Shown here in pieces: positions 44,357 to 54,660 of a stretch of DNA of 64,000 nucleotides (its first letter is position 1; each line of letters opens with the position of its first letter). The position numbers were made by a program, and so were the translations under genes. The stretch is taken from positions 186,001 to 250,000 of the forward strand of contig NZ_NRIR01000007.1 of NCBI RefSeq assembly GCF_002282855.1. The letters run 5' to 3'. Under the pieces are notes generated by a model, which saw nothing but the letters and a program-made list of their open reading frames with translations, did not search any database and was not told the origin of the DNA. This DNA comes from Paraferrimonas sedimenticola. Lineage in GTDB: Bacteria > Pseudomonadota > Gammaproteobacteria > Enterobacterales > Shewanellaceae.

Positions 44357-46381
44357 ATGCCCTTTCAAAGATTCACTGCCGGTTTGACCGGTGCACTCAT
44401 CTTGCCCGTGTTGCTATGCGGCGCGGCCTTAGCCTGCGAAAATCAAGCTGACCCTGCTCAAGCCAATTCGCTCAAACTGACGCACTTAGGTGATGCCTTT
44501 CCTGACTTCAACATCACAGACTATAGCGAATTCTTTCCGGGTCCTTTGGGCACCGGCACCCGCCTCAGCGGAAACAACAGCTATATTGGCTTTCCCAAGT
44601 GGAGTAGCTCGAGCAATGTGCGAGTGCAAGTCTGGTTTGGCGATCTCGATAAGCGTGAAGATCAGCGCTTTCCATGGACCCACATCGTCGGCTCTAGCGA
44701 GGGCGATCAAACCATTCGAGTGGACCGCAACTCGGTGCAGGTGCAATTTGGCAGCCAGTTCCCCGGAATCTACGACGCCTTTGATTTCGAAGAAACTCGC
44801 TTTATGTACATGGAGATTTGCCGAGGACAGCTGTCAATTACCGACGGTATTCGGTTGGGGGTGCTCACTCATACTGCGATTTCTCCTGAGCGATTGAGTT
44901 ACGACAGAGCCTACACTCGCGAAAACAACTTCTACAAAGGGGTGGTGCAAGCCTTTGCTCTGCAAGACATCGGCAACGAGGCTAATAGCGTCCATTACCG
45001 CGCCATTGGTTACGAAAAACTGCTACCAGATACCAAAACGCAATTTGAGCTGGTCAATGTTAAGCACGTCCTAAAAGCGACGCCGATTAATCCACCGACC
45101 AATCCAGGTCAGCCACCCGACCCGGGCACACCCATCACGCCGCCAAACCCAGGAGGCCCTGGAGTACCGCCTAATCCGGGCGAGCCGGATAAGCCTATAA
45201 CACCACCAACGGTGCCAATTGATCCTCCGAATCAGGACAAGCTCGATTTGTCTAGTTCGGCGATCAAGACACAGGCCGACTGGGACGCCGCCTTTTTGGC
45301 CTTGTACAAGGACCGTCGGCCGGTGATGAACATTACAGTGGGCGATGATACAGGGCGGTTTGCCTGGGAAGCACCTGTGTGGATCAAGGCTTACATCACC
45401 ATGGCAGAGGCCTTTGGCGACGGTAAGTACATCGAATGGGCGGTGGAATTAGTGGATCACTTGTTCAACTACACCGACGAAAAACGAGTGGAACGCGGAG
45501 AGATAAAACTCGACCCTGACGGCTATTGGCAGGCACCTAAGTTCTACATGAACAACTACGGTACACCTGTGCCCGGTTGGCGACACTACAACCCTAAAAA
45601 TGGCAAGAAGTGGCGGGTACAAGCCTTGCAAGATGGGCGGATTCTATCTGGCGTGATGGCGTTGGTGAACTTTATCAAACGTCATCAAATTCAGGAGCTA
45701 ATGCCGAAAGCCGACGAGTATCTGGCCAAAGCTCAGCGCATCGTCGACAGCCATGACACATCCTATAGTCAAACCAAGCAAGCGGATGTGGTGGGTTCTT
45801 ACTATTACCCCAACACCAATGACCAAATCGGTGACAATGGCTTGTTTAGTCGACCCATTCCGTTCAATCACAACCTCAGCCAAGCTTTTGTGCAGATGTA
45901 CATTGAGAAATGGACCAATGGCGCCAGTGGCTACCAAACTCGAGTGAATCAACTCACCACTTTCTTTACGGACAAGCTTGAAGACCAGAACGACGGCACC
46001 TGCATATGGCGCTATCAGCACCACTCGCAAAACCCAAATACCAAATTCGAGGACTTAAACCACGGCGATATCGACATAGAGTTTATTAACGCCGCCGATC
46101 GCGAAGGTTACTTTAATAACGAAGCTGTGATGAACTGCCTAACCAAGAACTTTTCTGAACGCATGAAGAAAAGCGCCGATCAGTACGCCAACTTGGTAGA
46201 CGGCAGCGGCATTGCCTCCGGCGCCCATCAAATTAACACCGGATGGCATTGGGTCGGACTCACCAAGTATGACCCGCAAGTAAAACGGGACGTACTGGCC
46301 ACCATTAATCGCCACTCACCAACACCCACTTGGTACGGCACCTATTTGGCCTGGGCCAATATGCTCAAGCTGGCGCAATAG
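44357..46381 (+). CDS. secreted two-domain protein: unknown N-domain, Pro-rich linker, alpha/alpha-barrel-like C-domain
   Basis: The 674-residue protein has a signal peptide (about 1-26, ending ALA-C, so a lipoprotein is not excluded). Residues 27-240 form a beta-rich domain I do not recognise. Residues 241-294 are a Pro/Gly linker of the kind found in secreted carbohydrate enzymes. Residues 295-674 are mainly helical with repeated Trp/Tyr and His ([34 protein letters not shown]), suggesting an (alpha/alpha)6 toroid as in polysaccharide lyases, uronyl epimerases or unsaturated glycosidases. AAGGGAGC precedes the ATG. It sits between the transport locus and a terminator. Confidence 0.75.
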   Translation: MPFQRFTAGLTGALILPVLLCGAALACENQADPAQANSLKLTHLGDAFPDFNITDYSEFFPGPLGTGTRLSGNNSYIGFPKWSSSSNVRVQVWFGDLDKREDQRFPWTHIVGSSEGDQTIRVDRNSVQVQFGSQFPGIYDAFDFEETRFMYMEICRGQLSITDGIRLGVLTHTAISPERLSYDRAYTRENNFYKGVVQAFALQDIGNEANSVHYRAIGYEKLLPDTKTQFELVNVKHVLKATPINPPTNPGQPPDPGTPITPPNPGGPGVPPNPGEPDKPITPPTVPIDPPNQDKLDLSSSAIKTQADWDAAFLALYKDRRPVMNITVGDDTGRFAWEAPVWIKAYITMAEAFGDGKYIEWAVELVDHLFNYTDEKRVERGEIKLDPDGYWQAPKFYMNNYGTPVPGWRHYNPKNGKKWRVQALQDGRILSGVMALVNFIKRHQIQELMPKADEYLAKAQRIVDSHDTSYSQTKQADVVGSYYYPNTNDQIGDNGLFSRPIPFNHNLSQAFVQMYIEKWTNGASGYQTRVNQLTTFFTDKLEDQNDGTCIWRYQHHSQNPNTKFEDLNHGDIDIEFINAADREGYFNNEAVMNCLTKNFSERMKKSADQYANLVDGSGIASGAHQINTGWHWVGLTKYDPQVKRDVLATINRHSPTPTWYGTYLAWANMLKLAQ

Positions 46382-46396
46382 GTTATTGCTCGCTGC

Positions 46397-46426
46397 AAAG
46401 CCCACCATTTTTCCGGTGGGCTTTTT
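46397..46426 (+). terminator. rho-independent terminator after the secreted protein gene
   Basis: AAAGCCCACC and GGTGGGCTTT form a perfect 10-base-pair stem around ATTTTTCC and run into TTTTT, 15 bases after the stop. It argues that plsB starts downstream of here, not in the open frame that begins at 46386. Confidence 0.9.
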
Positions 46427-46520
46427 GATCCGCACCCAAAAACAACACAGCGACTTGGTCGGAAATTTGCTATCCTGTGCCCACTTCACAGGTCCACCAA
46501 TTTTCAACGACTTAGATAAC

Positions 46521-48935
46521 ATGACTCAAAACAGTAAACCGCTTTGGTTAACCTTGGTGAGTTGGGCTCAAAAACTACTCGTAAAAAGCAAGCTCATTCC
46601 CACGGACCCGGTCGCTGACTTGAATATCAATCAGCAAGACACCATAGCCTACGTGCTCAAAACCGACTCTTTGAGCGACAAAATTGCCCTTTCTCACGTT
46701 TGCGCCAAGTTGGGTTTACCCGACCCGTACGCCAAGCTCACGGTTAAAGACTTAAGCGCACCGCGTGTGGTCGCCACCGAAGGGGCCAAGCCCCTGTTTG
46801 GCAAACGCCGTGACAACCAAGAATTTCTCAGCAGTTTCCAAGAGTTGTTGGCACTACACCGCAGTGATCCAAACCTAGACGTCAAACTGGTGCCGGTTGG
46901 TCTATTTTGGGGACGCAAACCGGGTAAGGAAGGCGACAACATGTCTTCTGCCATGATTGAGCGCGAGTCGCCATCTTGGTTGCGTAAGTTTTTCATGCTG
47001 TTGTTTTTGGGGCGTCGCAACTTTGTGCAGTTCTCTCAGCCAGTATCCTTGCGCTACATGGCCGACCAACACGGTACCGACGAGAGCATCGCCCACAAGT
47101 TAAGTCGCGTCGCTCGAGTCCACTTTGGCCGCCAACGCCGAGTGGTCACAGGTCCAAGCCTGCCTCGAAGAGAACAGATGATCGATGCCTTGATGCGTTC
47201 GGACAATATTCAGAACGCCATCAAAGAAGAAGCGCAAAGTAAGAACATTAGCGAGGACAAAGCCCGTCAGCGCGCCTATGAATACCTAGACGAAGTCGCC
47301 GCAGGTTACTCAGATAACCTAGTACGAGTGGCCGACCACATTCTGACTTGGCTTTGGAACAAACTGTATCGCGGCATTCAAATCACCGGCGCCGATCGGG
47401 TCCGTCAGTTGGCTCACGACGGCCACGAAGTGGTATTTGTGCCTTGTCACCGCAGCCACATGGACTACTTGCTGCTATCTTACTTGCTGTATTACCAAGG
47501 CATGGTACCACCGCACATCGCCGCAGGAATTAACCTTAACTTTTGGCCTGCAGGTCCTATCTTCCGCAAAGGCGGGGCGTTCTTTATTCGTCGCAGCTTC
47601 GCCGGTAACAAACTTTACACCGCGATCTTCAAAGAGTACCTAGATACGCTGTTCGCCAAAGGTTACTCGGTTGAATATTTCTGCGAAGGCGGCCGCAGCC
47701 GCACCGGTCGCTTATTGGCACCTAAGACCGGAATGATTGCGATGACCATGCAGAGTATGATGCGCGGTACCGAGCGTCCAATTACCTTTGTTCCCGTGTA
47801 CTTGGGTTACGACCACGTAATGGAAGTGGCCACCTACCACAAAGAATTGCGCGGTAAGAAAAAAGAGAAAGAATCGGTGTGGCAGGTGCTTGGTGCGATC
47901 CGCAAGCTGCGTAACTACGGCCAGTGTTACGTTAACTTTGGCAAGCCTATTACCATTCACCAGTTCTTGAATCAGCAAGTGCCAGATTGGCGTAAAGACG
48001 CTGGCCCACAAGGGGACCAAAAGCCGTCTTGGCTGACCCCAGCGGTCAACAAGCTTGCCAACCAGATCATGCGCCACATTAACGATGCGGCGGCGATTAG
48101 CCCAGCACCGCTGACCAGCTTGACCCTGTTGGCCAGCGAGCAAAACGCCATGGAGCGCAGTCAGTTAGAAAGCCAGCTAGAGCTTTATTTGCAACTGTTG
48201 CGCAAGTCTGAGTACAGCCAGCATTCGACTGTGCCGGAGATGAGTGGTGCCGAGTTGCTGCAACAGGCGCTAGACCTCAATAAGTTTGAAGTAACCCAAG
48301 ACCAGTTGGGCGAGATCATCTCGCTAACCGAGCAAAGCGCTATCACCATGACCTACTATCGCAACAACATTCTGCACTTGTTGCTAATGCCGGCCTTGCT
48401 AGCGTCTTTGGTCACCCATCACAAACCTAAGGCTCGCGAAGACCTGGTGGCACTTGCCATGCAATTTGTACCTATGTTGCGCGCCGAGTTGTTCTTCAAC
48501 CCAGAATGCGCTGACGCATACCTTAACCGCATCCTCGACGCTATGGTCGAGCTTGGCTTGCTGCGTGAAAACAAGCTGATTAAAGCCTCGCCAGATGCTG
48601 CTAATCAGTTGCGTCTTCTGGCCAGTGTGGCTCAGGAAACCCTGCAACGCTACGGCATCTTGTTCAACATGCTAGTGCATCACCCAGGCATTGACCGCGC
48701 CTCGCTAGAGAAAGAAAGCCAGTTGCTGGCCAAGCGTTTGGGTAGTCTAAACGGCATAAGCGCGCCTGAATTCTTTGATAAAAAGCTGTACGGTAACCTG
48801 ACCATTCGACTCAAAGAATTTGGTTTCTTCGACGAAGACAGCCCGCTCATAGCCCAAACCTGCGACACCATCAATTCACTGCTGAGCGATTCGGTCTTGC
48901 AGAGTATTGAACAAAGCTTAACGCCAAACTCATAG
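46521..48935 (+). CDS. plsB: glycerol-3-phosphate 1-O-acyltransferase
   Basis: PlsB puts the first acyl chain on sn-glycerol 3-phosphate to make lysophosphatidate at the inner membrane. The 804-residue protein (E. coli 807) has the acyltransferase blocks [17 protein letters not shown] (H-x4-D), [29 protein letters not shown] and [12 protein letters not shown] in order. The open frame extends to 46386 through the upstream terminator; ATG 46521 gives the family N-terminus. The permease gene starts 8 bases after the stop. In E. coli plsB is next to lexA; here they are 10 kb apart. Confidence 0.96.
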   Translation: MTQNSKPLWLTLVSWAQKLLVKSKLIPTDPVADLNINQQDTIAYVLKTDSLSDKIALSHVCAKLGLPDPYAKLTVKDLSAPRVVATEGAKPLFGKRRDNQEFLSSFQELLALHRSDPNLDVKLVPVGLFWGRKPGKEGDNMSSAMIERESPSWLRKFFMLLFLGRRNFVQFSQPVSLRYMADQHGTDESIAHKLSRVARVHFGRQRRVVTGPSLPRREQMIDALMRSDNIQNAIKEEAQSKNISEDKARQRAYEYLDEVAAGYSDNLVRVADHILTWLWNKLYRGIQITGADRVRQLAHDGHEVVFVPCHRSHMDYLLLSYLLYYQGMVPPHIAAGINLNFWPAGPIFRKGGAFFIRRSFAGNKLYTAIFKEYLDTLFAKGYSVEYFCEGGRSRTGRLLAPKTGMIAMTMQSMMRGTERPITFVPVYLGYDHVMEVATYHKELRGKKKEKESVWQVLGAIRKLRNYGQCYVNFGKPITIHQFLNQQVPDWRKDAGPQGDQKPSWLTPAVNKLANQIMRHINDAAAISPAPLTSLTLLASEQNAMERSQLESQLELYLQLLRKSEYSQHSTVPEMSGAELLQQALDLNKFEVTQDQLGEIISLTEQSAITMTYYRNNILHLLLMPALLASLVTHHKPKAREDLVALAMQFVPMLRAELFFNPECADAYLNRILDAMVELGLLRENKLIKASPDAANQLRLLASVAQETLQRYGILFNMLVHHPGIDRASLEKESQLLAKRLGSLNGISAPEFFDKKLYGNLTIRLKEFGFFDEDSPLIAQTCDTINSLLSDSVLQSIEQSLTPNS

Positions 48936-48943
48936 GAAATTGC

Positions 48944-50197
48944 ATGGCCAATCACTTAAACGCCGCCAAATCCAAACAAACCCCATCACTGCTGGGCGGT
49001 GCTCTGATTATCGCGGGCACCACGGTAGGCGCTGGCATGTTTTCTCTGCCAGTTGTCTCGGCAGGCATGTGGTTTAACTACTCTTTGGTGGTGTTGCTGG
49101 TGATGTGGGCCTTTATGCTGATTTCTGGCCTATTATTACTCGAAACCAATTTGCACTTTGAGCCTGGTGCCAGCTTTGACACCCTGACCAAAGAAACCTT
49201 GGGACCCGGCTGGCGCCTGGTTAACGGCTTGTCGATTGCCTTCGTGCTTTATATTTTGACCTACGCCTATGTCAGTGGTGGCAGCTCCATGGTGGCGCTG
49301 TCTGCCGAAGGCCTTGGGCTGCAAATCGCCCAGCCCTTAGCAGGATTGATATTTGGCGCAGTGCTTGCGGGCGTGGTGTTTATTAGTACTAAGGCGGTGG
49401 ATCGTATCACTAGCATCATGCTTGGCGCGATGATCATCACTTTTGCCCTTTCGATTGGCAGCATGGTGGGTGGTGTCGATACCAACATCTTGTTCAATCC
49501 GGACGGCAATCAAAGCTTTAGCCCTTACATTTTGGCCGCATTGCCTTTTGCATTGGCGAGCTTTGGCTATCACGGTAACGTACCCAGCTTGGTTAAATAC
49601 TACGGCAAAGAGCCGAAGCGTGTGGGCTATGCCATCGGCTTGGGCACTGCTATCGCTTTAGTTATCTACCTGCTGTGGCAAGTGGCAGCCATGGGCAACT
49701 TACCTCGCAGCCAATTCGACGAAATCATTGCTCAGGGCGGCAACATGGGCGTACTAGTTGGCGCCTTATCCGATGTATTGAACAATGAATGGTTGAGCAA
49801 AAGCCTACAGCTGTTTGCCAATTTAGCAGTGGCCTCATCTTTCTTAGGCGTTACCTTGGGCCTGTTTGATTACATCGCTGATTTATTTAGCTTCGATGAC
49901 AGTCGCAACGGTCGCCTAAAAACCGCCGCAGTGACTTTCTTGCCACCCATTCTGATGGGAATTCTGTTTCCCAATGGCTTCATCTTCGCCATTGGCTTTG
50001 CAGCACTAGCCGCTACCGTCTGGACCTTAATTGTGCCTGCGCTGATGGCTCGCAAGTCGCGCCAACAGTTTGCGCGTAGCGATTTTCGCGTACCCGGCGG
50101 TAACCTAGTGTTAGGCCTTGTGTTTGCCTTGGGGATTCTGGTGGCTGTGTGTCACCTATTGGCAATGGCCAACTACTTGCCGACCTACCCTAACTAA
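48944..50197 (+). CDS. aromatic amino acid permease (HAAAP family, TyrP/Mtr-like)
   Basis: The 417-residue protein has about 11 membrane segments. LLGGALIIAGTTVGAGMFSLPVV is the signature first segment of the hydroxy/aromatic amino acid permease family, and PFALASFGYHGNVPSLVKYY and LGVTLGLFDYIADLF support it. Members take up tyrosine, tryptophan or phenylalanine with protons; the substrate here cannot be told. It begins 8 bases after plsB and probably shares its transcript. Confidence 0.9.
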   Translation: MANHLNAAKSKQTPSLLGGALIIAGTTVGAGMFSLPVVSAGMWFNYSLVVLLVMWAFMLISGLLLLETNLHFEPGASFDTLTKETLGPGWRLVNGLSIAFVLYILTYAYVSGGSSMVALSAEGLGLQIAQPLAGLIFGAVLAGVVFISTKAVDRITSIMLGAMIITFALSIGSMVGGVDTNILFNPDGNQSFSPYILAALPFALASFGYHGNVPSLVKYYGKEPKRVGYAIGLGTAIALVIYLLWQVAAMGNLPRSQFDEIIAQGGNMGVLVGALSDVLNNEWLSKSLQLFANLAVASSFLGVTLGLFDYIADLFSFDDSRNGRLKTAAVTFLPPILMGILFPNGFIFAIGFAALAATVWTLIVPALMARKSRQQFARSDFRVPGGNLVLGLVFALGILVAVCHLLAMANYLPTYPN

Positions 50198-50242
50198 ACC
50201 GCCAACTAGGCCACCCATTCAACTGACGTTTTTTTGACCTTT

Positions 50243-50267
50243 GCCCATAGGCTTGTCGCCTTTGGGC
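50243..50267 (+). terminator. terminator-like hairpin after the permease gene
   Basis: GCCCATAGGC and GCCTTTGGGC form a 10-base stem with one T-T mismatch around TTGTC. Only a short T-poor stretch (ATTTGTCC) follows, so termination may be partial. Confidence 0.55.
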
Positions 50268-50307
50268 ATTTGTCCAATTTCTGACGCCACTTCATATAAC
50301 TTTCTTG

Positions 50308-50346
50308 TATAAAAACTTATTTTTATAAACTATTTGTCTATAAAAA
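50308..50346 (+). repeat. AT-rich inverted and direct repeats upstream of the ParA gene
   Basis: TATAAAAA-CTTA-TTTTTATA (50308-50327) is a perfect 8+4+8 inverted repeat. The left arm with its following base (TATAAAAAC) recurs at 50338-50346 as a direct copy 30 bases on. The block lies 66 bases before the parA start, where operator and centromere-like sites of small ParA systems are usually found. Confidence 0.55.
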
Positions 50347-50412
50347 CCGTCCCAAGCCCAGCTGTGCTTTTTATAATTAAATCAACAGCCAAGATCACTA
50401 AGGACGGGCAAT

Positions 50413-51162
50413 ATGATTCTTCTAGTTGGAGGAGAAAAAGGCGGAAGCGGTAAGAGCTGCCTAGCGCAAAACACAGCGGTTTATCTGGCAAAGGAGTGCA
50501 ATGCCTCTGTCATGTTGGTGGACTGTGATCCTCAGCGCACTAGTGCCGATTGGGCGCAAGCTCGCGGCAATAACCCAGATCTCACCAAGATCAACTGCGT
50601 GCAAATGTACGGCAAAATCCGCTCTGATCTACTGAGCCTGCAAAAAGCCTACGACATCATCATTATCGATTGTGGTGGTCAGGACAGCTTAGCCTTGCGG
50701 GCATCGCTATCAGTAGCAAACTACGCCTTGTTGCCTCTGCGTCCAAAGCGTCGTGATCTCAAAACCGTGGCGCACATGGACGAACTGCTGGCCACCTGCC
50801 AAATGATCAACCCTGAGCTGAAAGCCAACTTTGTCATCACTCAATGCCCATCCTTACCTAACCAAGGTAAGCGCATCATTGAAGCCAAGGAAGTTTGTAA
50901 GACCTGGGGTATCCCAGTGCTAGATAGCGTGACCTATCACCGCAATGTCTACGATGACAGCGAAGAGTCAGGCTTGTCCGTGATTGAAACCGAAGGCGAG
51001 AGCAAAGCTGCTGAAGAGATTCGCGGCCTAGTCAACGAACTGATGGGCGTTGGCTGCACCGAAGAGCTAGCCGAACGATTCGAAAAGCAACGTCAGCAGT
51101 TAGGAAGAGGGACCTATGCCATTAGCGGATCTCAAGAAAAGTCGGCCTACGCCTACGCATAA
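50413..51162 (+). CDS. ParA-family ATPase (short form, no N-terminal helix-turn-helix)
   Basis: ParA-type ATPases position DNA or protein cargo through dynamic binding to the nucleoid. The 249-residue protein starts directly at the deviant Walker A GGEKGGSGKS (residues 6-15; signature Lys9, P-loop Lys14), has Walker A' VDCDPQRTSADWAQARG and Walker B IIIDCGGQDS. It lacks the DNA-binding N-domain of plasmid ParA type Ia and is not the chromosomal Soj, so it resembles type Ib plasmid ATPases. Its last 47 bases overlap the ribbon-helix-helix gene. Confidence 0.9.
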   Translation: MILLVGGEKGGSGKSCLAQNTAVYLAKECNASVMLVDCDPQRTSADWAQARGNNPDLTKINCVQMYGKIRSDLLSLQKAYDIIIIDCGGQDSLALRASLSVANYALLPLRPKRRDLKTVAHMDELLATCQMINPELKANFVITQCPSLPNQGKRIIEAKEVCKTWGIPVLDSVTYHRNVYDDSEESGLSVIETEGESKAAEEIRGLVNELMGVGCTEELAERFEKQRQQLGRGTYAISGSQEKSAYAYA

Positions 51163-51490
51163 GCCAATGTCGGTGGATGATTTCATCGACGGCGCCTTGG
51201 ACTATGCCCAAGGCCATTGTAGCCCAAAGGCCGCCAATTTGGCTCAAAACGGTAACGTCACTCGGTTACATCCCGTGCCCAAGTTAACCTTGGTGGCGAA
51301 CCAAGAGCCAAAAACACGCTTCCCGCATGTGAGCTTTACCTTTAGTCATCAGGCTGTGTCGCAGTTGGAAAACAACTCCAAACAGCACGAACTGGCCAAG
51401 TCCAAGCTTTTGCGGGTACTTCTCAACCATTTCGACCAACTCCCACCCTTAAAGCAGACCCACTTGCTTACTTCTTTTGCAGTGCGCTAA
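51116..51490 (+). CDS. ribbon-helix-helix-like partner of the ParA ATPase
   Basis: The 124-residue protein has a flexible basic N-terminus and, at about residues 70-106, the pattern of a ribbon-helix-helix DNA-binding fold: strand HVSFTFS, helix HQAVSQLENNSKQHE, then helix AKSKLLRVLLNHF. Type Ib par systems (ParF/ParG) use just such a small partner to bind the centromere and stimulate the ATPase, and the free N-terminus fits an ATPase-stimulating tail. The strong AGGAAGAGGG site inside parA and the 47-base overlap support the start at 51116. No similarity to ParB is seen. Confidence 0.72.
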   Translation: MPLADLKKSRPTPTHKPMSVDDFIDGALDYAQGHCSPKAANLAQNGNVTRLHPVPKLTLVANQEPKTRFPHVSFTFSHQAVSQLENNSKQHELAKSKLLRVLLNHFDQLPPLKQTHLLTSFAVR

Positions 51491-51506
51491 CGCGCACTGC
51501 CTTTTT
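51479..51506 (+). terminator. terminator of the ParA cassette folded around the stop codon
   Basis: GCAGTGCGC-TAAC-GCGCACTGC is a perfect 9-base-pair stem whose loop contains the TAA stop of the preceding gene (51488-51490). A T-run follows one base later. The last three sense codons form the left arm. Confidence 0.88.
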
Positions 51507-51517
51507 ATGAGCTGCAG

Positions 51518-54500
51518 TTACTGTTTTGGCAGGCGATAGCCATAAATCAGTAGATAAATCGCGGGAATAACAAACAAGCTCAACAGAGGTGCCGTCACCA
51601 TACCTCCCACCATAGGTGCCGCAATCTTTTGCATCACCTCATTACCACTGCCTGCGCCCCACATGATGGGTAGCAAGCCGAAGAAAATAGTGGCCACTGT
51701 CATGGCTTTCGGACGGATACGCAACACAGCCCCTTCGATCAAGGCACGGCTCAAGTCCGCTCGAGTCTGCATGCGCCCCTGCTCGCGATACTCGGCAATC
51801 GCTTTGTTGAGGTAAACCTGCATCACCACCCCAAACTCAGCGGCCACACCGGCCAGCGCAATCATACCTACGGCCACTGCCACTGACAGGTTGTAGTCCA
51901 ACAGAAATAACAACCAGGCACTGCCCACTAACGCAAACGGCAGACTCAGCATGATCACCGAGGCTTGCACCAGCGAGCCAAAGGTCATCATCAATAGAAT
52001 GAAGATAACCGCCGCCATTAACGGCACCACTAGCTCCATTTTGGCAGTCACTCTTTGCATATACTCGTATTGCCCCGCAAAGGTGTAGCTGTAGCGCGCT
52101 GGCAGTTGAATTTGCTCGCTCAAGGCCTGCTGGGCGTTGGCAATATACTCACCCACCGACACACCACTGATATCCACAAACACCCAAGAAATCAGACGAC
52201 CATTTTCCGAGGCCAACATGGGCGGGCCGTCGTTAATGCTGAGCTTCGCCAGATTGCCCAAGGGCACGTATTTACCGGTTTTAGTCAGCACGGGCAGAAT
52301 TCGCAACTTCTCAAGGCTGTCTCTGAGCTCGCGGGGATAGCGAATGTTGATCGGGTAGCGCTCACGCCCTTGTACCGACTCACCCACTGTCATGCCGCCA
52401 ATCGCCATTTGCACCACGTCCTGTATATCAGACAAGGTCATACCGTAACGCGCCGCCGCTTTGAGCTTAGGCTCGATGTCTAGATAGCGACCGCCACCGC
52501 TGCGCTGGGCAAACGCCGACTGAGTGCCGGGAAGCCCAGCAACTACAGCTTCAATGTCGGTACCAATGCGCTCAAGCTCAGCCACATCCGCACCGGAAAT
52601 CTTAATACCCACGGGCGTGCGAACGCCGGTGGAAAGCATGTCGATTCGGGTCTTGATCGGTTGCACCCAAGCATTGGTCATGCCGGGCACTTTTACCGTG
52701 CGCTGCAAGTCGGCAATGATGTCATCAAGGGTTCGACCCGCCTCCCATTCAGACTTAGGTTTGAGCATGATGGTGGTTTCGAGCATGGTCAAAGGCGCTG
52801 GGTCAGTAGCGGTTTCAGCGCGACCGACCTTGCCAAACACTCGCTCAACCTCTGGAATTGTCTTAATTAAACGGTCGGTTTGCTGAAGTAGCTCCGCCGC
52901 TTTACCTGCGCTGATTCCAGGTAAAGTGGTCGGCATGTAGAGCAAGTCGCCCTCTTCCAACTCAGGCATAAACTCTGAGCCCATTTTGCTGATGGGGTGC
53001 CAGGCCGACGCCAGAGCCAATAACGCCAACACCAAAGTGATTTTTGGAAAAGCTAATACCGCGCGCAGCACAGGTTGATACAGTGCAATGAGCAACCGGC
53101 TTAGCGGATTCTTTTTCTCACTAGGGATCTTGCCGCGCACGAAATATCCCATCAATACCGGGATAAGAGTCACCGCCAATAACGCCGATGCCGCCATCGC
53201 AAAGGTTTTGGTATAGGCCAGAGGATGGAACAAGCGCCCCTCTTGGGCTTCCAGGGCAAACACCGGAATGAAGCTTAGGGTAATGATCAGCAGACTGAAA
53301 AACAGTGCCGGCCCCACCTCAACTGCGGCTTTTTGAATGATGGCCCAGTGGGTTTTGCCCTGCGGCGGCTCACCGTGAGTTTGCTGGTATTGCTCTAGGT
53401 GCTTGTGGGCGTTTTCCACCATCACAATCGCTGCATCCACAATCGCACCAATGGCAATCGCAATCCCGCCTAGGCTCATGATGTTGGCATTAACCCCCAT
53501 AAAGCCCATCACAATGAAACTGGCCAGAATCGACAGTGGCAGCGTCACTACCGCTACTAGAGTGGAGCGGGCGTGCAATAAGAACACCAGACACACCAGC
53601 GCCACCACTAGCATCTCTTCGATAACCTTGTCTTTGAGGTTATCCACCGAATTCAGAATTAACTGGGAGCGGTCATAAGTGATCACCAGTTCAACCCCTT
53701 CGGGTAAACCGGCTTCGATTTCTTTGAGCTTATCTTTGAGGCGATCGATGGTTTGCAGCGCATTTTCGCCATAACGCATTACCACAATGCCGCCAACCAC
53801 TTCACCAAGACCATCAAGCTCAGCGATACCGCGACGAGCAGCCGGACCTGTGCGAATTTGAGCGACGTCCTTCATCAGTACCGGGGTGCCCGCATCCGAC
53901 ACTACCCCCAGTGGAATTTCCTCAAAGTCTTGAATGCTCTGACGGTAGCCTGAGGCGGTAATCATGTACTCGGCTTCGGCCATTTCCAATACCGAGCCGC
54001 CCACCGAGGCATTGGCATTGCCCAAGGCCTGGCGAATACTCATCAGGTCGAGCTGGTACAAGGCCATTTTGTGAGGGTCTACCACTATCTGATAGGCCTG
54101 CTCCATGCCGCCAACTGTGGCGACCTCAGAAACCCCGGCCACGCTTTGTAGCTCTAGCTTAATGAACCAATCCTGCAGACTTCGCAGCTGCGCTAAGTCT
54201 TGCTTACCGGAGCGGTCCACCAGCGCGTATTGAAATACCCAGCCAACCCCTGAGGCATCTGGCCCCAAACTCGGCGACACGCCCTGCGGCAATTGATTTT
54301 GAATTTGGGCTAAGTATTCCAATACTCGCGAGCGAGCCCAGTAAATATCGGTTCCGTCCTCGAAAATCACATACACAAAAGAGTCGCCGAACATGGAAAA
54401 TCCACGCACGGTTTGAGCGCCTGGCACCGCCAGCAATGCGCTCGATAATGGATAGGTGATTTGGTCTTCCACCAACTGCGGCGACTGGCCTGGGTAGGAG

Positions 54501-54652
54501 GTTTTAATGATCACCTGAACATCGGATAAATCCGGTAACGCATCCAGTGGCGTGGTGCGCATCGCTTGATAGCCCACTACCGCCAGCAGCAGACTCAGCA
54601 TTAATACCATGGCGCGCTGTTTGATCGACCAGGCAATGACTTGCTTAAGCAT
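51518..54652 (-). CDS. cusA: CusA-type heavy-metal RND efflux pump
   Basis: CusA is the inner-membrane trimeric pump of a tripartite Cu(I)/Ag(I) exporter. The 1044-residue protein has the RND plan of 12 membrane segments with two large periplasmic loops. TM4 reads IAIGAIVDAAIVMVENAHKH, whose D-x5-E pattern is that of the heavy-metal branch exporting monovalent ions. Methionines for metal passage appear in LTMLETTIMLKP and TRIDMLSTGVRTP. The start MLKQVIAWSIKQRAMVLML matches the family. It follows cusB by 8 bases; no cusC outer-membrane gene or separate cusF lies in the window. Confidence 0.94.
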   Translation of the reverse strand: MLKQVIAWSIKQRAMVLMLSLLLAVVGYQAMRTTPLDALPDLSDVQVIIKTSYPGQSPQLVEDQITYPLSSALLAVPGAQTVRGFSMFGDSFVYVIFEDGTDIYWARSRVLEYLAQIQNQLPQGVSPSLGPDASGVGWVFQYALVDRSGKQDLAQLRSLQDWFIKLELQSVAGVSEVATVGGMEQAYQIVVDPHKMALYQLDLMSIRQALGNANASVGGSVLEMAEAEYMITASGYRQSIQDFEEIPLGVVSDAGTPVLMKDVAQIRTGPAARRGIAELDGLGEVVGGIVVMRYGENALQTIDRLKDKLKEIEAGLPEGVELVITYDRSQLILNSVDNLKDKVIEEMLVVALVCLVFLLHARSTLVAVVTLPLSILASFIVMGFMGVNANIMSLGGIAIAIGAIVDAAIVMVENAHKHLEQYQQTHGEPPQGKTHWAIIQKAAVEVGPALFFSLLIITLSFIPVFALEAQEGRLFHPLAYTKTFAMAASALLAVTLIPVLMGYFVRGKIPSEKKNPLSRLLIALYQPVLRAVLAFPKITLVLALLALASAWHPISKMGSEFMPELEEGDLLYMPTTLPGISAGKAAELLQQTDRLIKTIPEVERVFGKVGRAETATDPAPLTMLETTIMLKPKSEWEAGRTLDDIIADLQRTVKVPGMTNAWVQPIKTRIDMLSTGVRTPVGIKISGADVAELERIGTDIEAVVAGLPGTQSAFAQRSGGGRYLDIEPKLKAAARYGMTLSDIQDVVQMAIGGMTVGESVQGRERYPINIRYPRELRDSLEKLRILPVLTKTGKYVPLGNLAKLSINDGPPMLASENGRLISWVFVDISGVSVGEYIANAQQALSEQIQLPARYSYTFAGQYEYMQRVTAKMELVVPLMAAVIFILLMMTFGSLVQASVIMLSLPFALVGSAWLLFLLDYNLSVAVAVGMIALAGVAAEFGVVMQVYLNKAIAEYREQGRMQTRADLSRALIEGAVLRIRPKAMTVATIFFGLLPIMWGAGSGNEVMQKIAAPMVGGMVTAPLLSLFVIPAIYLLIYGYRLPKQ

Positions 54653-54660
54653 AAAGCCTC

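Noticed and set aside
46386-46520. Upstream extension of plsB by 45 codons
   Set aside because: It would be translated through a strong terminator and lacks a ribosome site; the family N-terminus fits ATG 46521.
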